Positions 1-20,899 are shown, numbered from the stretch's first letter. The stretch: 64,000 nucleotides of DNA from Cylicocyclus nassatus (GCA_958299035.1 CATQJL010000112.1:48256941-48320940); one strand, 5' to 3'. Made by a program: numbers and translations. The notes: generated from the letters alone by a model not told the origin.

Positions 1-274
1 CGCCTATGCGAACTAGATTCTCCAAGTGCATCAATTAACAGGAAAATCTCCAGAATGGTGTGTGCTTTGCAGCTTGTGTAGGAGAAACAGCATTTCCACA
101 TTCAATCATAGTTACTATGCAAAATCGATTTTTATACTTTATCTAAAGCTCCAGTACGCACAAGTAAATGCAAGAAGATTTCTTTTGTCAAGTTCTGCGA
201 TGACCGACTCGCCAATAACTGTAATAATCTGCCCGATTTTGCGACAAGTAATTTTGCGATGCTGTCTTTGTTAC

Positions 275-377
275 CTGCAAACTTGCTGCACCTTTTCTTC
301 AGCTTCAAATTCTCTTCTTCAGTAATTTTGCCCGCATGTGCTGCTTGAAGGAGGAAAAACAACCAGAGTATGGTCAT
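275..377 (-). CDS. DUF316-type serine protease gene 1, exon 1 only (gene runs off the left edge)
   Basis: First coding exon of a secreted S1-like protease. It starts at the ATG at 377 and encodes 34 residues beginning MTILWLFFLLQAAHA, a hydrophobic signal peptide, followed by KITEEENLKLKKRC, the N-terminal Cys region typical of the nematode DUF316 family. The exon ends in phase 1 at a GTAACA donor (274-269). It has the same length (103 nt) and phase as exon 1 of gene 2 at 20530-20632. In gene 2 the next exon lies about 500 bp downstream, so exon 2 here should fall just outside the window. The family assignment rests on near identity to exon 1 of the two complete paralogues. No catalytic residue of gene 1 is visible. 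Confidence 0.8.
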
Positions 378-644
378 CTGAAGACAAGTTTGACATTTTT
401 TGCATTGCGAGATATTGAATCTTGCTATGGCAGCAAATCAAAGTCTGATACATTTTTATCATTTGAGGCGATTTATTTACGAAGAATTAAAGTGGTATCA
501 AATCCTTCCTCAATTTCTTGAAAAAAAGACAGTTGAGATCAGATTTGTTGCTGGTTACCATTAACTGTTTCATCTGGTCTGATCAGTTTTGTTCTATTTA
601 TGTCACCTCATATCGGATCGTGTAGAGGGTCAAATACCGCCAAA

Positions 645-735
645 AGACGTCGCCTCCGCGGATTACTGATCCTTTCCCATATTTATTCCTTGCCCCGCAA
701 GGATCAGTAGTCCGAGTTGGAGTTGGAGTTGGCGC
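645..735. repeat. Hairpin-forming inverted repeat upstream of protease gene 1
   Basis: GGATTACTGATCCTT is followed about 25 bp later by AAGGATCAGTAGTCC. The same hairpin occurs upstream of gene 2 at about 20900-20975, where the arms extend into GCCTCCGCGG and its complement. In copy A the 3' arm is followed by a short GTTGGA repeat. It could be a tiny MITE or a structured regulatory element; it is not visible upstream of gene 3. Confidence 0.5.
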
Positions 736-994
736 CTATCAGAATTAAACAGCTATAGGCATTTTTGTATAGCTATACTCAAACTAAAAAAGGAGCACGA
801 TGGGAGTAGCTCGTATTTGAACATAGTACCTACAGAAGAAAGCTGCGTTTTTCTTCATCAAATAGTAACTGGTTTTCTTAAGTACACAAAGTGTTAACTT
901 ATAAATAATCAAAAAGTGAGAGGACACAAAATCTATGAAATTAAAGAGGAAGCTTGAGCTGATTGAAGATAATGTGGAGGAAGATGGTGAGTGG

Positions 995-1002
995 CTTTTA
1001 TA
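995..1002 (-). promoter_or_regulatory. Candidate TATA box upstream of protease gene 1
   Basis: On the minus strand this reads TATAAAAG, inside a block of about 260 bp conserved in all three duplicated upstream regions. It lies about 620 bp upstream of the gene 1 start codon. Equivalent boxes lie at 22096-22103 and 62971-62978. Promoter function is inferred from conservation and motif only; the distance implies a long 5' UTR or a 5' intron. Confidence 0.3.
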
Positions 1003-2072
1003 CGGCTTTTTTGACTCATTTTTAATATTTTTTCCCATTTCACTCTCTAAAAAATGTCAAAAGCAATGCTTCCACAGTTTCATCACCAAACAAAACTTTT
1101 ACCAGCTATCTCAGCTACTCAGATATACATCAAATGGCCATATTTCGGCGTTCTCTCATTGTCTGATCTCTCATCAGCGACTCAGAATATTGTGTTTCAA
1201 TTCTTCCAATATATGCAGTGAATCATGAGCTTCAAAAACATCTTGTGCCGAGAAGGCTTAATCACACTAGGATGTTCACCTTTTCTCTCCGCACTTTATT
1301 ACATTCGTCATCACTTCATGATATCATATGCTCGAAGTTTTTCACTATTGTATTCCTTGCCCATTCTTCTAAATGTATCACTTGGGTTTATCAACGTTAT
1401 GCGATGTGCTACTAGTGTGCTTGTGCCTAAACACTTTCTGGACATAGATTTCTGGTGCTGATATCCAAAAAACAAAATACTCTGCAGAGAACACATTCAT
1501 TGATAAAATCTTGCGCTATAATATTAGCACAAAATCTCTCGTTACTTCAACTCGGCAATGAAATCGACCTTCTAACTATGCTATTATCTAAGCCACATTG
1601 CATGATTTCTCGTTCAGAGAAAATGCTCAGATGGAACGGTCCAAAAGCATACCAGACTCATCGCCCAAAAAGACGGTTGCAGGTAGTCGTCCTCGCGACC
1701 TGCGTATCTAAGATTTTGTTATTGCCAATCCACCTTACAGGGCTCCCCACATGCTAAGCAGCGACCTTCTGTCGCTCATCATTCGCAGCCTTGTCGCTTG
1801 CTTCCGTAGTTTGAAGGCATTATCCCCACGGATTGGGCGTGGTGAGAGTTTGGTGCGGGACAACGGTCGGATCACAAAAGCGCAAATTTTCGCAATAAAT
1901 CCATTGCGAAAGGTAGATTCCGCAGCGCGAAAATCGCTTAGGAGAACGAATGCGGTATTAGTGATTTTGTGATTTTGACCATCACCAAAGGTGGCAATGA
2001 GTTTAAAGAACTAGGCTCCAGAAGTACCTATGAAGCCAAAATATGAGTCTCCCATCCATGTTCACATTTCCA

Positions 2073-2501
2073 CTATTCGCTGATCGCATGAACTGCTCAA
2101 ACGCTGCGGATCATTTTCGGCGCGGTTGAAATGTTTCGAGAGCACGATTTGTGCAATGGCGCATTTGTACTGGGCAGGGCTCGGCACGAGGTGGCTAGTT
2201 GAAAACGCAAAAAACGAAGTCCTCCTTGATATTTGCGAATTACGAAGTCCCCTTTGACCCTCAACCATATACCCTTTAAAGGCGTAAAAACCTCCAAAAA
2301 GCGAAACGTCGAAAAAAAACGTCGCAGTTTTCGTGTATCTTTGACCACAAAAACAAAACCACCTCTGCTTTTCGTCCCAAAATGATATCCAGCTTGCTTA
2401 TAAGCCACCTGTGCCGAGCGCTGGTACTGGAGTAAGCGTTTTACCTCGCGGCGCGTGCTCCGCAGTCATGTCGGTCCGTGCGGTCAACGAATCGACTATA
2501 G
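2073..2501. mobile_element. Short TIR element, copy A (interrupted by a hAT-like MITE)
   Basis: Diverged copy of the element seen cleanly at 31242-31412 (TIR CTATCGTCGATTCGTTGAC). Its right end carries GGTCAACGAATCGACTATAG. The paralogous copy at about 24895-25080 lacks the internal 249-bp insertion at 2175-2423. Confidence 0.5.
2175..2423. mobile_element. hAT-like MITE, 249 bp
   Basis: Terminal inverted repeats start CAGGGCTCGGCAC on the left and CAGCGCTCGGCAC on the right, and continue into AGGTGGCT on both sides. It is flanked by an 8-bp target duplication, GTACTGGG (2167-2174) and GTACTGGA (2424-2431). The paralogous site near 25003 is empty. An 8-bp duplication and CAG termini are the hAT superfamily signature. 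There is no coding capacity. Confidence 0.75.
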
Positions 2502-3135
2502 TCATTTTGAAGCCAATCGCGGACTCAAGCCTTGTAAACAATTGATTGTCCAGCCTGTGGCGCAGGATTTTACGTCACAACCAACTTTGGTAAAGGCACT
2601 GCTTTTGGAAATCTTGTCTAGACAAAACGACTTTTCGAGGATGTTTACGCGAAGTAGCATGCTTACTCAAACTCCTCACTCGATCTGATTACGCGACTCT
2701 CCGATAAAAAAGTGCAATTTTTCTTGTAAATTTCACATCGAACGAGATATCCGTTACTCCACTGTGTGCATCTCACTTTAACACGCAAAACGCATGCAAG
2801 GGCTGCGTCTCTGCACCTAGGCGTCTTGTTCTACATCCCATTTGTTAGTCTTTAAGAAGACTGATCTTCGGTCTTTTTACGCGCTGTAAGTCCTAGTTCT
2901 TTGGCTTTCAAGATCGCATTCGTTCCTTTTTTGAGCTGCAATATATTGAGAAAGGACAGATTTAAGGACAGATTCGAGAAAGATGAAGACGAAGGGTTTG
3001 CTTTTATACTAGCTACACTAATCCTTTGATATAGTTATAAGAAATGAGCAACTTTTCAAACCGCAGTATGATTTTTTTTGTTTATTTGAAACTGTCTGAG
3101 AGATTAGCTAAGAATATGCGATTATAGCGTTGTGC

Positions 3136-3300
3136 TCAACTATAATCTTCTTCTGGTTGCTGCTGACTATTCTCCAGTGGAATAATAGACGAGCCGTCAC
3201 AGTTTGAACTTGTAGAAGATATGTGGTGAAGCATATATGCATAGTTAGCAACAACCAATAAAAGAATAGCGATAAACTCCATACTTGCACAGTTTCGCAT
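3136..3300 (-). CDS. Possible small secreted peptide (54 aa)
   Basis: Minus-strand ORF starting MRNCASMEFIAILLL with a strong hydrophobic segment (residues 7-23, signal-peptide-like), one further Cys and an acidic, Gln-rich C-terminus ending PEEDYS. Either of the two in-frame Met codons (3300 or 3282) could be used. The duplicated copy at 25786-25881 keeps the signal-like part but has TCA changed to TGA after the hydrophobic stretch and an indel downstream. I do not recognise a family. It may be a real small gene that is broken in the paralogue, or a chance ORF in duplicated DNA. Confidence 0.25.
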   Translation of the reverse strand: MRNCASMEFIAILLLVVANYAYMLHHISSTSSNCDGSSIIPLENSQQQPEEDYS

Positions 3301-5288
3301 AGTTGTCCCCCTCAAGGTGGCGTCTGAAATGTATTTTTTCCTGAATCGCTGAATACCAATCGCAACTCTGATTATCAGGTCAAAACCCGATCAAAGTCAC
3401 AGCAGGATTAAATGTTCTCTTTATCTCATCGGGTGGACAAAGCTTGCGGTAAAAGGGAGCACAACACATATGCACAATTATGTAGAGGTTTCTCAAATAT
3501 ATGACTTCTAAATCGCTCTTCAGCGAAAGTTTTTTTTTTGAAAGTCTGCTCTTGATTACTTGTTTTGATGAAATCACACATAAAAGTGACAACATTCTTT
3601 GAGAATTTGCGATGAATCTAATTTTCTTCACTGGTTCTAAATCACTGAAATTGCGTAGGCAGTGTCATAGTCTATTTGAACGGATTTTCATCGTAAAATT
3701 CGGCTATTTACATGGATATGCACACAGTACTCCATAGTGTACGTTTCTCATACGTAAAAGAAAAACCGAAGAATGGTGACGTAACCAAATTGAAATTCTG
3801 AGTCCGTTGAACCATTTTTGACAGGATGACATGCGACGCGTCTCGTCTCTATCTCTCTGTATACTTTCGTTTTGCTGTGCTTGCAACCTCTTTATTTTGT
3901 TTTCGGTGCTTCTTTGGATAATGTAACGACTTAATTTAGTGTGAGAGTAATCCAAATTTAACAGCGTAGCACAAATGTCTCTCAATGATTTGCTGCGATC
4001 TTGACCTGATTGACTTGATTCATCTTCATCGCCCACTTAAAGGCTGCTGCATGACGAAGGCGAACGCCCGCTGAGCTCATACTGCTCACTCGCATCTTCA
4101 CCATTGTAAACTCTGTGCCTCGTGCGTTCTGCGGCTAATGGAACCGCTTTCGCGCTCAAATATATTGCGCCTTCGTCGTGCAGCAACGTATACTTTGGAA
4201 CTCTTCAGCCTCAACTAACTACGTAGCAAGTGGCTTTTGACTACTAGTACAGCAATGAATAACCAGAGCCCGAGCAAACACAAAAGAACATTTGGGCTTC
4301 TACCCAATAAGCCCCCCACAATGGTAGGCAGCCATCGTGGCGTGGGGGTGACACTGGCTGTCAAACTACAATGCACAGCCGAGTCTATACTCTGGTATGG
4401 CCTCCCAAGCTGTGTAGGAGTTCGACGCTTCCGCTTTCGGCCGGATGCCTAGCTAAGAGCCGGCCTGACCAGATCTTCCGCCGTTTGGTTTTTCTGGTCA
4501 CTAGGCGGTTCTCCCCGCTCCACACCCGGGTCAACGATCGCCCTGTGGAAATCAAGAGTAGGCCTGGTAAGTCTGCTCTTGTAGGGGAAAAACTTCATTA
4601 CTCCGCCAGTTAGAAGAATAGAAAGAAACCCTGCACATCGTACCCCGCCTACGGCGCCGGGTGGTAGCAAAAACGATGTCAGGGTCCTCAGGGCAACTTT
4701 TGGATTGGGTACAAACGAGACGTCTGCCCGGACGGTACGCCATGGAGACTGCTTCATGCTCTGCACCTACAACGCCAAGACAGTCTCCACAAACGCCGAC
4801 CTTCACGCTCTTCTCAACGCTGCGGAGCACATTAAGTACCATGTCATCGCTCTGCAGGAAACGAAGTCCAGGAAGGATGACGTGCGACAGATGAGTGATA
4901 GGACCCTCATCATTCGTGGTGAGAAGGTTCCATCACGAGATGTTGGAGGCGTTGGCTTTGTCGTCCACCCATCTATCGTCCATCTTGTCGATTCGCATGA
5001 GATCTTATCACCTCGACTAGCCATCCACTACGACCTCCACGTCGGAAAAGACCATCAACATCATCAACTGCTACCCTCCAGCATCAGCAGCTGACGACAC
5101 AGAACTAGATACTTTCTACGAAGACGTGCAGGAAATCGCCCGCAACATAAAACCTTCTACAAGTATGTTGTGGATGACATCAATGCGAAAATCGGGGCCA
5201 CTAGAGAAGGAATATAGGGTCGGGGAGTTTGGATATGGGCTCCGAAACGACGTCGGCAATCGTCTCGTGGCAGAGGTTCTGCTCTCCT

Positions 5289-5330
5289 GATCTACTGCCT
5301 GATCTACTCCATTCTGCTGATCTACTGCCT
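5289..5330. mobile_element. Remnant of the TTAA-flanked MITE inside RTE 1
   Basis: Contains ATTCTGCTGATCTACTGCCT immediately before TTAA (5331-5334), the same right terminus and the same RTE position as the intact MITE at 34330-34628. The left end is rearranged with a partial repeat of GATCTACTGCC. Confidence 0.6.
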
Positions 5331-5922
5331 TTAACAGGAGAAGAAGAGCAGCATGGACCGCCTTCCGGCCTATGAATGAAACCACTGACCAACTGACGGA
5401 CCCGAACCTCCGTGCCCACCTGTTCGACTCAACCGCTCTTCCGGCGCTCTGTTACGCTTGCTGAGACTTGCTGACACTGTAGCCACGTCGAAAGCTCTAC
5501 GGACCACCCACAGAGCGCTCGCTTGAGCCAGTCTTCTGAAGATGACCTGACACAAACAACACCTTGTCGGACTTCGCAGTACGGATTTAAGAAAAATGTC
5601 TCGTCTTCGTGACCCAGCGGAATACGTTGCGAAAGCGAAACATCGATGGGCCGGTCACATCATGAGAAGAACAGACGATAGATGGACACTAAGAACATCT
5701 GAAGCGAAACGTTCCCGAGGAAGACCTCCAACGAGTTGGGCAGACGCGTTCTTGGAACGGATGAACCAGCTGAGAAATCATGGATACGATTTTTGCGTCT
5801 GTAACTCGTGGACGCAGCCACCAACGACAGCCAAGAAGATCGTGGACGTCCGAAGCGAGCGACAAAAATCGATGGAAACTTTTATGCTGAGGCCCGCACG
5901 CCTAGTGAGGACGGGCCATCTG

Positions 5923-6377
5923 ACAAGGGAATGGTCAGAAGTCGAAGTGGCTAAACCAAATAAGCTGTATACCATTCGATGCAGTATAAAACGCTGACTT
6001 CGAATCTGTCTTTCTTATCTGCTTCCCGCTTCTGTGGACGAAGCTACAAGCGGTTCTATTGTGTAAAAATCACACATAAAAACAACGAAATTGAGCACGC
6101 TGTTGCATTTTTAGCACAGCTTCCTTCTTTAAAAATTTGAAATAGGCTAGCTGCATGTTTTGGCCCAGCATCAAGGCTAACGTGGCTCTGCACGGCTAAA
6201 TTTTCAGTTTCACGCGTAATTTCTTAGCAAAATAATGGTCTTTAATGGCTTGTAGCTTCTTCCACAGAAGCGGGAAGCAGATAAGAAAGACAGATTCGAA
6301 GTCAGCGTTTTATACTGCATCGAATGGTATACAGCTTGTTTGGTTTGGCCACTTCGACTTCTGACCATTCCCTTGTG
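5923..6377. mobile_element. Foldback element with about 125-bp inverted arms in the RTE 1 3' region
   Basis: The left arm (about 5923-6050) begins ACAAGGGAATGGTC and is the near-perfect reverse complement of the right arm (about 6243-6377), which ends GACCATTCCCTTGT. The centre is about 190 bp. It interrupts sequence that is continuous in RTE 3 near 35215. A diverged relative of one arm is at about 59320-59430. No coding capacity; no clear target duplication. Confidence 0.7.
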
Positions 6378-7207
6378 AGTATCTAAGTAAGTACCCAATA
6401 AGCTGCTCAATAACGCAGTAAGTTGTGCCCACTAGGATTTCTATAGTGACTTATGCGCCGATGCTGGCGCAAAAATCGCTATGGAACCCGTAGTGATCTA
6501 ATCGTCTAAAACACGGTACAGAACTTCTTGGCACTTTGACTTTTTGCTTATCGAGGACTTGGGGCGGCGTCGTAAGCTGCTTGCAAGGAAATACGTAAAA
6601 TGGAACTTCGTCAATATTGCTCTTGTGAAGACTTGGCGTTAACTCATGGTGTCCAAAACGGCAAACCTGTGATGAGCAGCTAGCTTCGAGTGATAGTATG
6701 AGTTTTCGAGAGGTCAATTTTTTGGAAGAAATAGAAAGCGCCTTTCTTCCTGAACGGCCAATTATTGTAAGGCCAAATTTCTGACTGCTCCTCTTCTTCT
6801 TTTGCCTACTTTTCCCCCTCTAAAGTTTCATTCAAAATAGTAAATGCATGCATACACAGCCTGAGTGACCTCACACTCCAATCTTTTCCCCGTTTGCTAC
6901 TTGGTCTTTCCCGATAATTTTTTACAAAGTCATTTTGAAAGTTTTCCCTGCTTCCTCAGTTCATCTCAGAAAAACACTGAAGAATCGTGATGATGGCGCG
7001 ACCCTCGCTACCGCACACCAACCGCACACACTTTCGGTAATCGCATTTTCTTGGTTCCCACCTCTAGTCGATTTTTCTCTACTTACGTAGGATAGTATTT
7101 AGACACTGGAAGTGACTGAGGTGAGCGTTGAGGTGATGCCTATGAGTGTTTTATGCTCCTGTAAGCGCAAAGACCGCAGCCAAATCCGTCGTCACGATTT
7201 TATAAAT

Positions 7208-8783
7208 GATCTATTAAGATATTCGTATATGTTTACTTGAGCCGATCACCAAGATTGTAGCACGCTTTATTCAATCAGGCTAACGTTTCGGTGCCTTCAC
7301 CTTCGTCGGAGCCTGGAAGGTCGTCACATTAGTGGTTTGTTCTCCCAAACGCCTCGTTCAAGCCAAGGCTACATTCGACATCAAGCCAGGCTGAAAGCCG
7401 TGACGGATACCGTCGTTCATGTTCACCTCGGCTGTCTTTGAATCGGGGTCGAGCCACCACTAAACACAGCGTCTGCACAGTCAGTAGTAGTAGAGACTAG
7501 TACAAGTGCCTTATATAGATGAATCTAATCTCACTGTAGATCAAATCCGCAGGGACTGATATGCGATTAGATCACCATTCATGGCAACGCCCTCTTCTTT
7601 GCGGTTGCGGTTTCGAAAACCAAGCATCAAAAATATCCTGGTACACTATCACTCGGCCCATCCTTGGAGCACAAAAAGGTCGGTAATTTCTAATATGTTT
7701 AGGACTGCAAAGGCAGTTTCCTCCGAGCAAGAACGCGCTATATCGTTAAATCTTGCCAGACAGATTGCGAAGTCCAAGGTTACCTCACAAACCATTTATT
7801 GAAACGTACCTGGCACGAATACAGATCGCGCACAAGCAAGAATGAAGCAAAAATACCTTTTTGTGTTCCTTTCATATCTGAAGAATTCAGCAAAGCGATA
7901 AGGAAAAGCTTAGAACATGCAGGCCTTAATGACTCCGTTAGTATTGTAGATATTCCGCCTCCCAGTCTTAAAAAACAACTAATTCGTAATCGCTCTTACG
8001 ATCGACTATGCATGAATACCGATTGTGTCGTATGCCCCTTTAGTCAACCAGGCGATTGCATGGAGGCAGGAGTAGCTTATCAAATAACTTGTCAAAGTTG
8101 CGGGAAAGAATACATAGGAGAGACTGGCAGGCCTCTTTGCGTGAGAATCAAAGAGCACCTAGATGGTCTTATGAAATCTAAACCGAACACCCCCCTAAGC
8201 GCACATCGCAAAGAGTATCACTCGGATCAACAGTTTGATATAGCCGTCACGATCTTAACGCGTGAACCCGAAATAATTCCTCGTAAAACGCTAGAAGCAT
8301 TTTGGATAACATCCAAAGCTCCTGCAATGAACCGCAAAGAAGAGGGGATGCCATGAATAGTGATCTAATCGCATATCAATCCCTTTGCGGATTTGATCTA
8401 CACTGAGATTAGATTCATCTATATAAGACACTTGTACTAGTCTCTACTACTACTGACTGTGCAGACGCTGTGTTTAGTGGTGGCTCGACCCCGATTCAAA
8501 GACAGCCGAGGTGAACATGAACGACGGTTTCCGTCACGGCTTTCAGCCTGGCTTGATGTTGAATGTAGCCTTGGCTTGAACGAGGCGTTTGGGAGAACAA
8601 ACCACTAATGTGACGACCTTCCAGGCTCCGACGAAAGTGAAAGCACCGAAACGTTAGCCTGATTGAATAAAGCGTGCTACAATCTTGGTGATCGGCTCAA
8701 GTAAACATATACGAATATCTACATTATGCCAAGATTTATCAATAATCGAGCTTGGAGTCTTCTGAAAAACGATCTATTAAGAT
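7208..8783 (+). mobile_element. Penelope-like element, 5'-truncated, with inverted terminal arms
   Basis: The left arm (7218-7586) and right arm (8349-8720) are about 370-bp near-identical inverted repeats around a GIY-YIG coding region. The whole unit is bounded by the 13-bp direct repeat GATCTATTAAGAT (7208-7220 and 8771-8783), a likely target duplication. About 50 bp of unique sequence lies between the right arm and the right repeat, in keeping with Penelope-type terminal structure. The reverse transcriptase is missing. Confidence 0.75.
7581..8356 (+). pseudogene. Penelope-like linker plus GIY-YIG endonuclease, frameshifted
   Basis: Two overlapping frames. 7581-7802 ends in a stop. 7799-8356 carries a Cys-rich linker and a GIY-YIG nuclease core (AYQITCQSCGKEYIGET, then R and EH at about residues 111-120 of the second frame). 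In Penelope retroelements this domain lies C-terminal to the reverse transcriptase and nicks the target DNA. Here only the linker and nuclease remain and they are out of frame with each other at about 7800. YIG and EH are intact. Confidence 0.8.
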
Positions 8784-9400
8784 TTTATGATTGGTTTTTG
8801 GAAGACTAAATCCTCAGAAAAAATAAGGAAGTTTCTCTACGTAGCGCCTAAACTCCTCACGCTTCTTCCCCCTCCTTACCATTTGTCTTCCTCACCCTCA
8901 CAGGCATCTTTCTTTATGGAAACCGTAAGAACATCTTTTTAACAAGGTACCGTTTTCTAACTATTTCTTCAAAAACCACAAATTGCATCCGACCTTTGAA
9001 GTTTTAGATGGAAGATATCCCATGCATGCTAACCCCGCTAAAATGACCGCAGCCAAAACAATTAGAAACGTAACCCTTTTCTAGAATGTCAATAAAGCTT
9101 CATATTCAATATCACCCTCTTGACTTTCCAGAAGCAAAATAGTGTACGGATTATATAAGATTTCTTTGCATTTCCAAGCATAAATTGCATGGTAACTTTA
9201 CCCTCTATTGCTCTACACCTTTTATGTTAGCTAGAGTGTCCGCGTGACTGAGTAGGTAGAAAATTGGCAAGGCTCAAGAAAAGCTCAGACAAATGCTTTA
9301 TTCGTTATCAACATCCCCATTTACCTCTTTAAGGAGAAAATTACATCCGTAGCTCAATATCTGTAAAAAATCTATTATATCAAACTGGTTTGGCAAGTGA
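8784..9400. other. Unassigned intergenic sequence
   Basis: AT-rich, with no convincing exon, transposon terminus or long repeat seen on either strand. Confidence 0.4.
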
Positions 9401-9550
9401 ACACCCCTGCCGGCTGTGAAAATGCCCGGAAACGGTTCGTCCACAGGGACAGACCTTCAAAAAATGGCTCGTCGTCAACGCCCACATTTCAAAAATGCTG
9501 GAAATCGCTCAAAATCAATGAATTCGTGCAAATTCGGCATTTTTGAAAAG

Positions 9551-9613
9551 TGGGCGGAGCTTGCCAATCAGGGGGCGGAGTTTACCTGACGGTGGGCGGG
9601 GCCCGTATAAAAG
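9551..9613 (+). promoter_or_regulatory. GC-box, CCAAT and TATA cluster
   Basis: In order on the plus strand: GGGCGG (9552), GCCAATCA (9563-9570), GGGCGG (9573), GGGCGGGGCC (9594) and TATAAAAG (9606-9613). Two more GGGCGG boxes follow near 9695-9720. The spacing resembles a canonical Pol II core promoter, but no gene is recognisable downstream, so it may instead be part of a GC-rich repeat. Confidence 0.35.
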
Positions 9614-9799
9614 TTACTTGAGGTCTTTGCGTTCATCTACCGCCTCATCCATGCTTTTTATGAACAAAAAGGGTCCCCGTGAGGGGTATAGAAGTGGGCG
9701 GATTTGCAAAAAGGGGCGGGGCTAATACATGAGATACATCTGAGCCTATGTTGGTTATATGAACAAAAACTGAGAGGATTGGACAGATAGTATTGAAAT

Positions 9800-9875
9800 A
9801 AAGGCCGCCGCGCACCATTGCGCGGCGTCGTCCACAGGGACAGACTGCCTGCCGCGCACCATTGCGCGGCACTGT
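9800..9875. repeat. Twin GC hairpins and a repeated 17-mer
   Basis: CCGCGCACCATTGCGCGG occurs twice about 48 bp apart, each able to form a stem. The linking motif CGTCCACAGGGACAGAC also occurs at about 9437. Probably a small dispersed repeat; no function assigned. Confidence 0.5.
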
Positions 9876-9899
9876 CGTTAACGTGTTAACATCAGCACT

Positions 9900-10860
9900 C
9901 CGTTCACATCCCAGTGGAGAAATAAAGTAAAATAAATAAAATAAGCTTTTTTAGAACCTCCAGGATTTGAGCGTAAAATTGCAAAGAATGAAACAACAGA
10001 GAGACGGCCCTTCTAAATCGTTAGCATTAGCAGCCTAATTACTGCTCATCTCTGATTGGTCGGCGCTACCGCTTGGGTAGGCGAGGGCCCGACTGCAAAG
10101 GCATTTTCATGATAAAAAGAATAAACAAGATTACGAGTTTCCCATGAGACTCGAAAATGTTATGTTGGGCGACTCAAGTAAATTCTTCAGCTTACAGTGC
10201 AGCAGCCTTCATGATGTTTTGTAAGCTGGGAAGAGCGGGGAAATCACGAAATGGCCTCAAAAAACATGCAACTTTTCCAACTTTTTGTCTTTGAATTCAA
10301 ACATCGGCACTATCATTATTCGTGTGCCTCGCTTGCTTTGGAATGCTCAGAAATATTTGGAAGTATGCTAGATTATAAAAAAGGCTGAATAATTAGCGCC
10401 GTCCAGGGCAGAGTAATTAGCGCTAAGACGGAGCGGTTCAGAAGGGCATACACCCAAACAACATTGTGAAGATGGTATAGTTAATTGCATAGTTAATTGC
10501 ATATAAACGAATACTGAGTGGTAGAAGTATCACTAATTTACATGATCTTTGTGAATGATTGATCTTGAAATTTGAGTTGATCCATCGTGTCAGCTTCTAA
10601 GAGGAGAACGGGTGCGCTTGCCAGTCATCAAATCAAAAGTGGTGGTCCTCCTAAGGTGATGAGTCATCATGTTTACGACTTCCTGGCTTCAGACATACGC
10701 GGCGAGGGGGGATGGCGACATACACGTGTGCTTTAATATATGAATCCACTATAAATGGCACTCGTGATGCAAAATTGTTTATCGACAACATACAACGTTG
10801 TTTGTTCACATCTCCACTATATTTGCTTCTTTCATTCGTCGTGAACGTTGTCAGAAAATG
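9900..10860. other. Unassigned sequence downstream of protease gene 2
   Basis: No exon or transposon terminus recognised. It lies 3' of the gene 2 stop codon and presumably includes its 3' UTR and polyadenylation site, which I cannot pin down. Confidence 0.3.
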
Positions 10861-10865
10861 GCTTC

Positions 10866-20632
<9,767 letters not shown>

Positions 20633-20899
20633 CTGAAAACAAGTTTGATATTTCTTGCATTGCGCAGATATTGAATCTTGCTATAGCAATCAAATGTTTG
20701 ATACATAATAATCAGTTGAGGCGATTCATTTACAAATCAAACGGGTATCAACTCCTTCCTTAATTTTTTGAAAACAAAACAATAGAGATCAGATTTGTTG
20801 CTGGTTATCATAAACTGTATCATCTGGTCTGATTCATCAGTTTTTTTCTATTTGATGTCACATTATCGGATCGTGTAGGGAGCAAATACCGCTAAAAGA

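Larger units (their letters stand above)
1..6515. repeat. Segmental duplication, copy A
   Basis: This stretch is collinear with about 20240-30080. Shared blocks include the protease exon 1 region (1-520 with 20240-20700), the upstream block (784-1500 with 21000-22430 and 23870-24100), 2062-2850 with 24840-25440, 2880-3650 with 25450-26550, 3660-4240 with 26580-27390 and the RTE start (4240-5240 with 27390-29700). Differences between the copies are mostly discrete insertions. The duplication appears to have carried the protease promoter region and an already inserted RTE. Confidence 0.8.
4240..6515 (+). mobile_element. RTE-type non-LTR retrotransposon 1, internally deleted
   Basis: The 5' leader is followed by the N-terminal part of an APE endonuclease (4705-5094, with [18 protein letters not shown] and [10 protein letters not shown]). 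The sequence then jumps at about 5280 into a MITE remnant and the C-terminal end of the ORF (about 5331-5960; ALCYA, HRWAGHIMRR and GRPPTSWADAF). The reverse transcriptase is absent. Frameshifts and stops make it non-functional. A 455-bp inverted-repeat element (5923-6377) sits in the 3' region; RTE-like sequence resumes after it and matches RTE 3 up to about 6515. Confidence 0.85.

Noticed and set aside
3704..4036. 110-codon charged frame
   Set aside because: The duplicated copy near 26900-27150 has stops and frameshifts, and there is no recognisable domain; probably chance.
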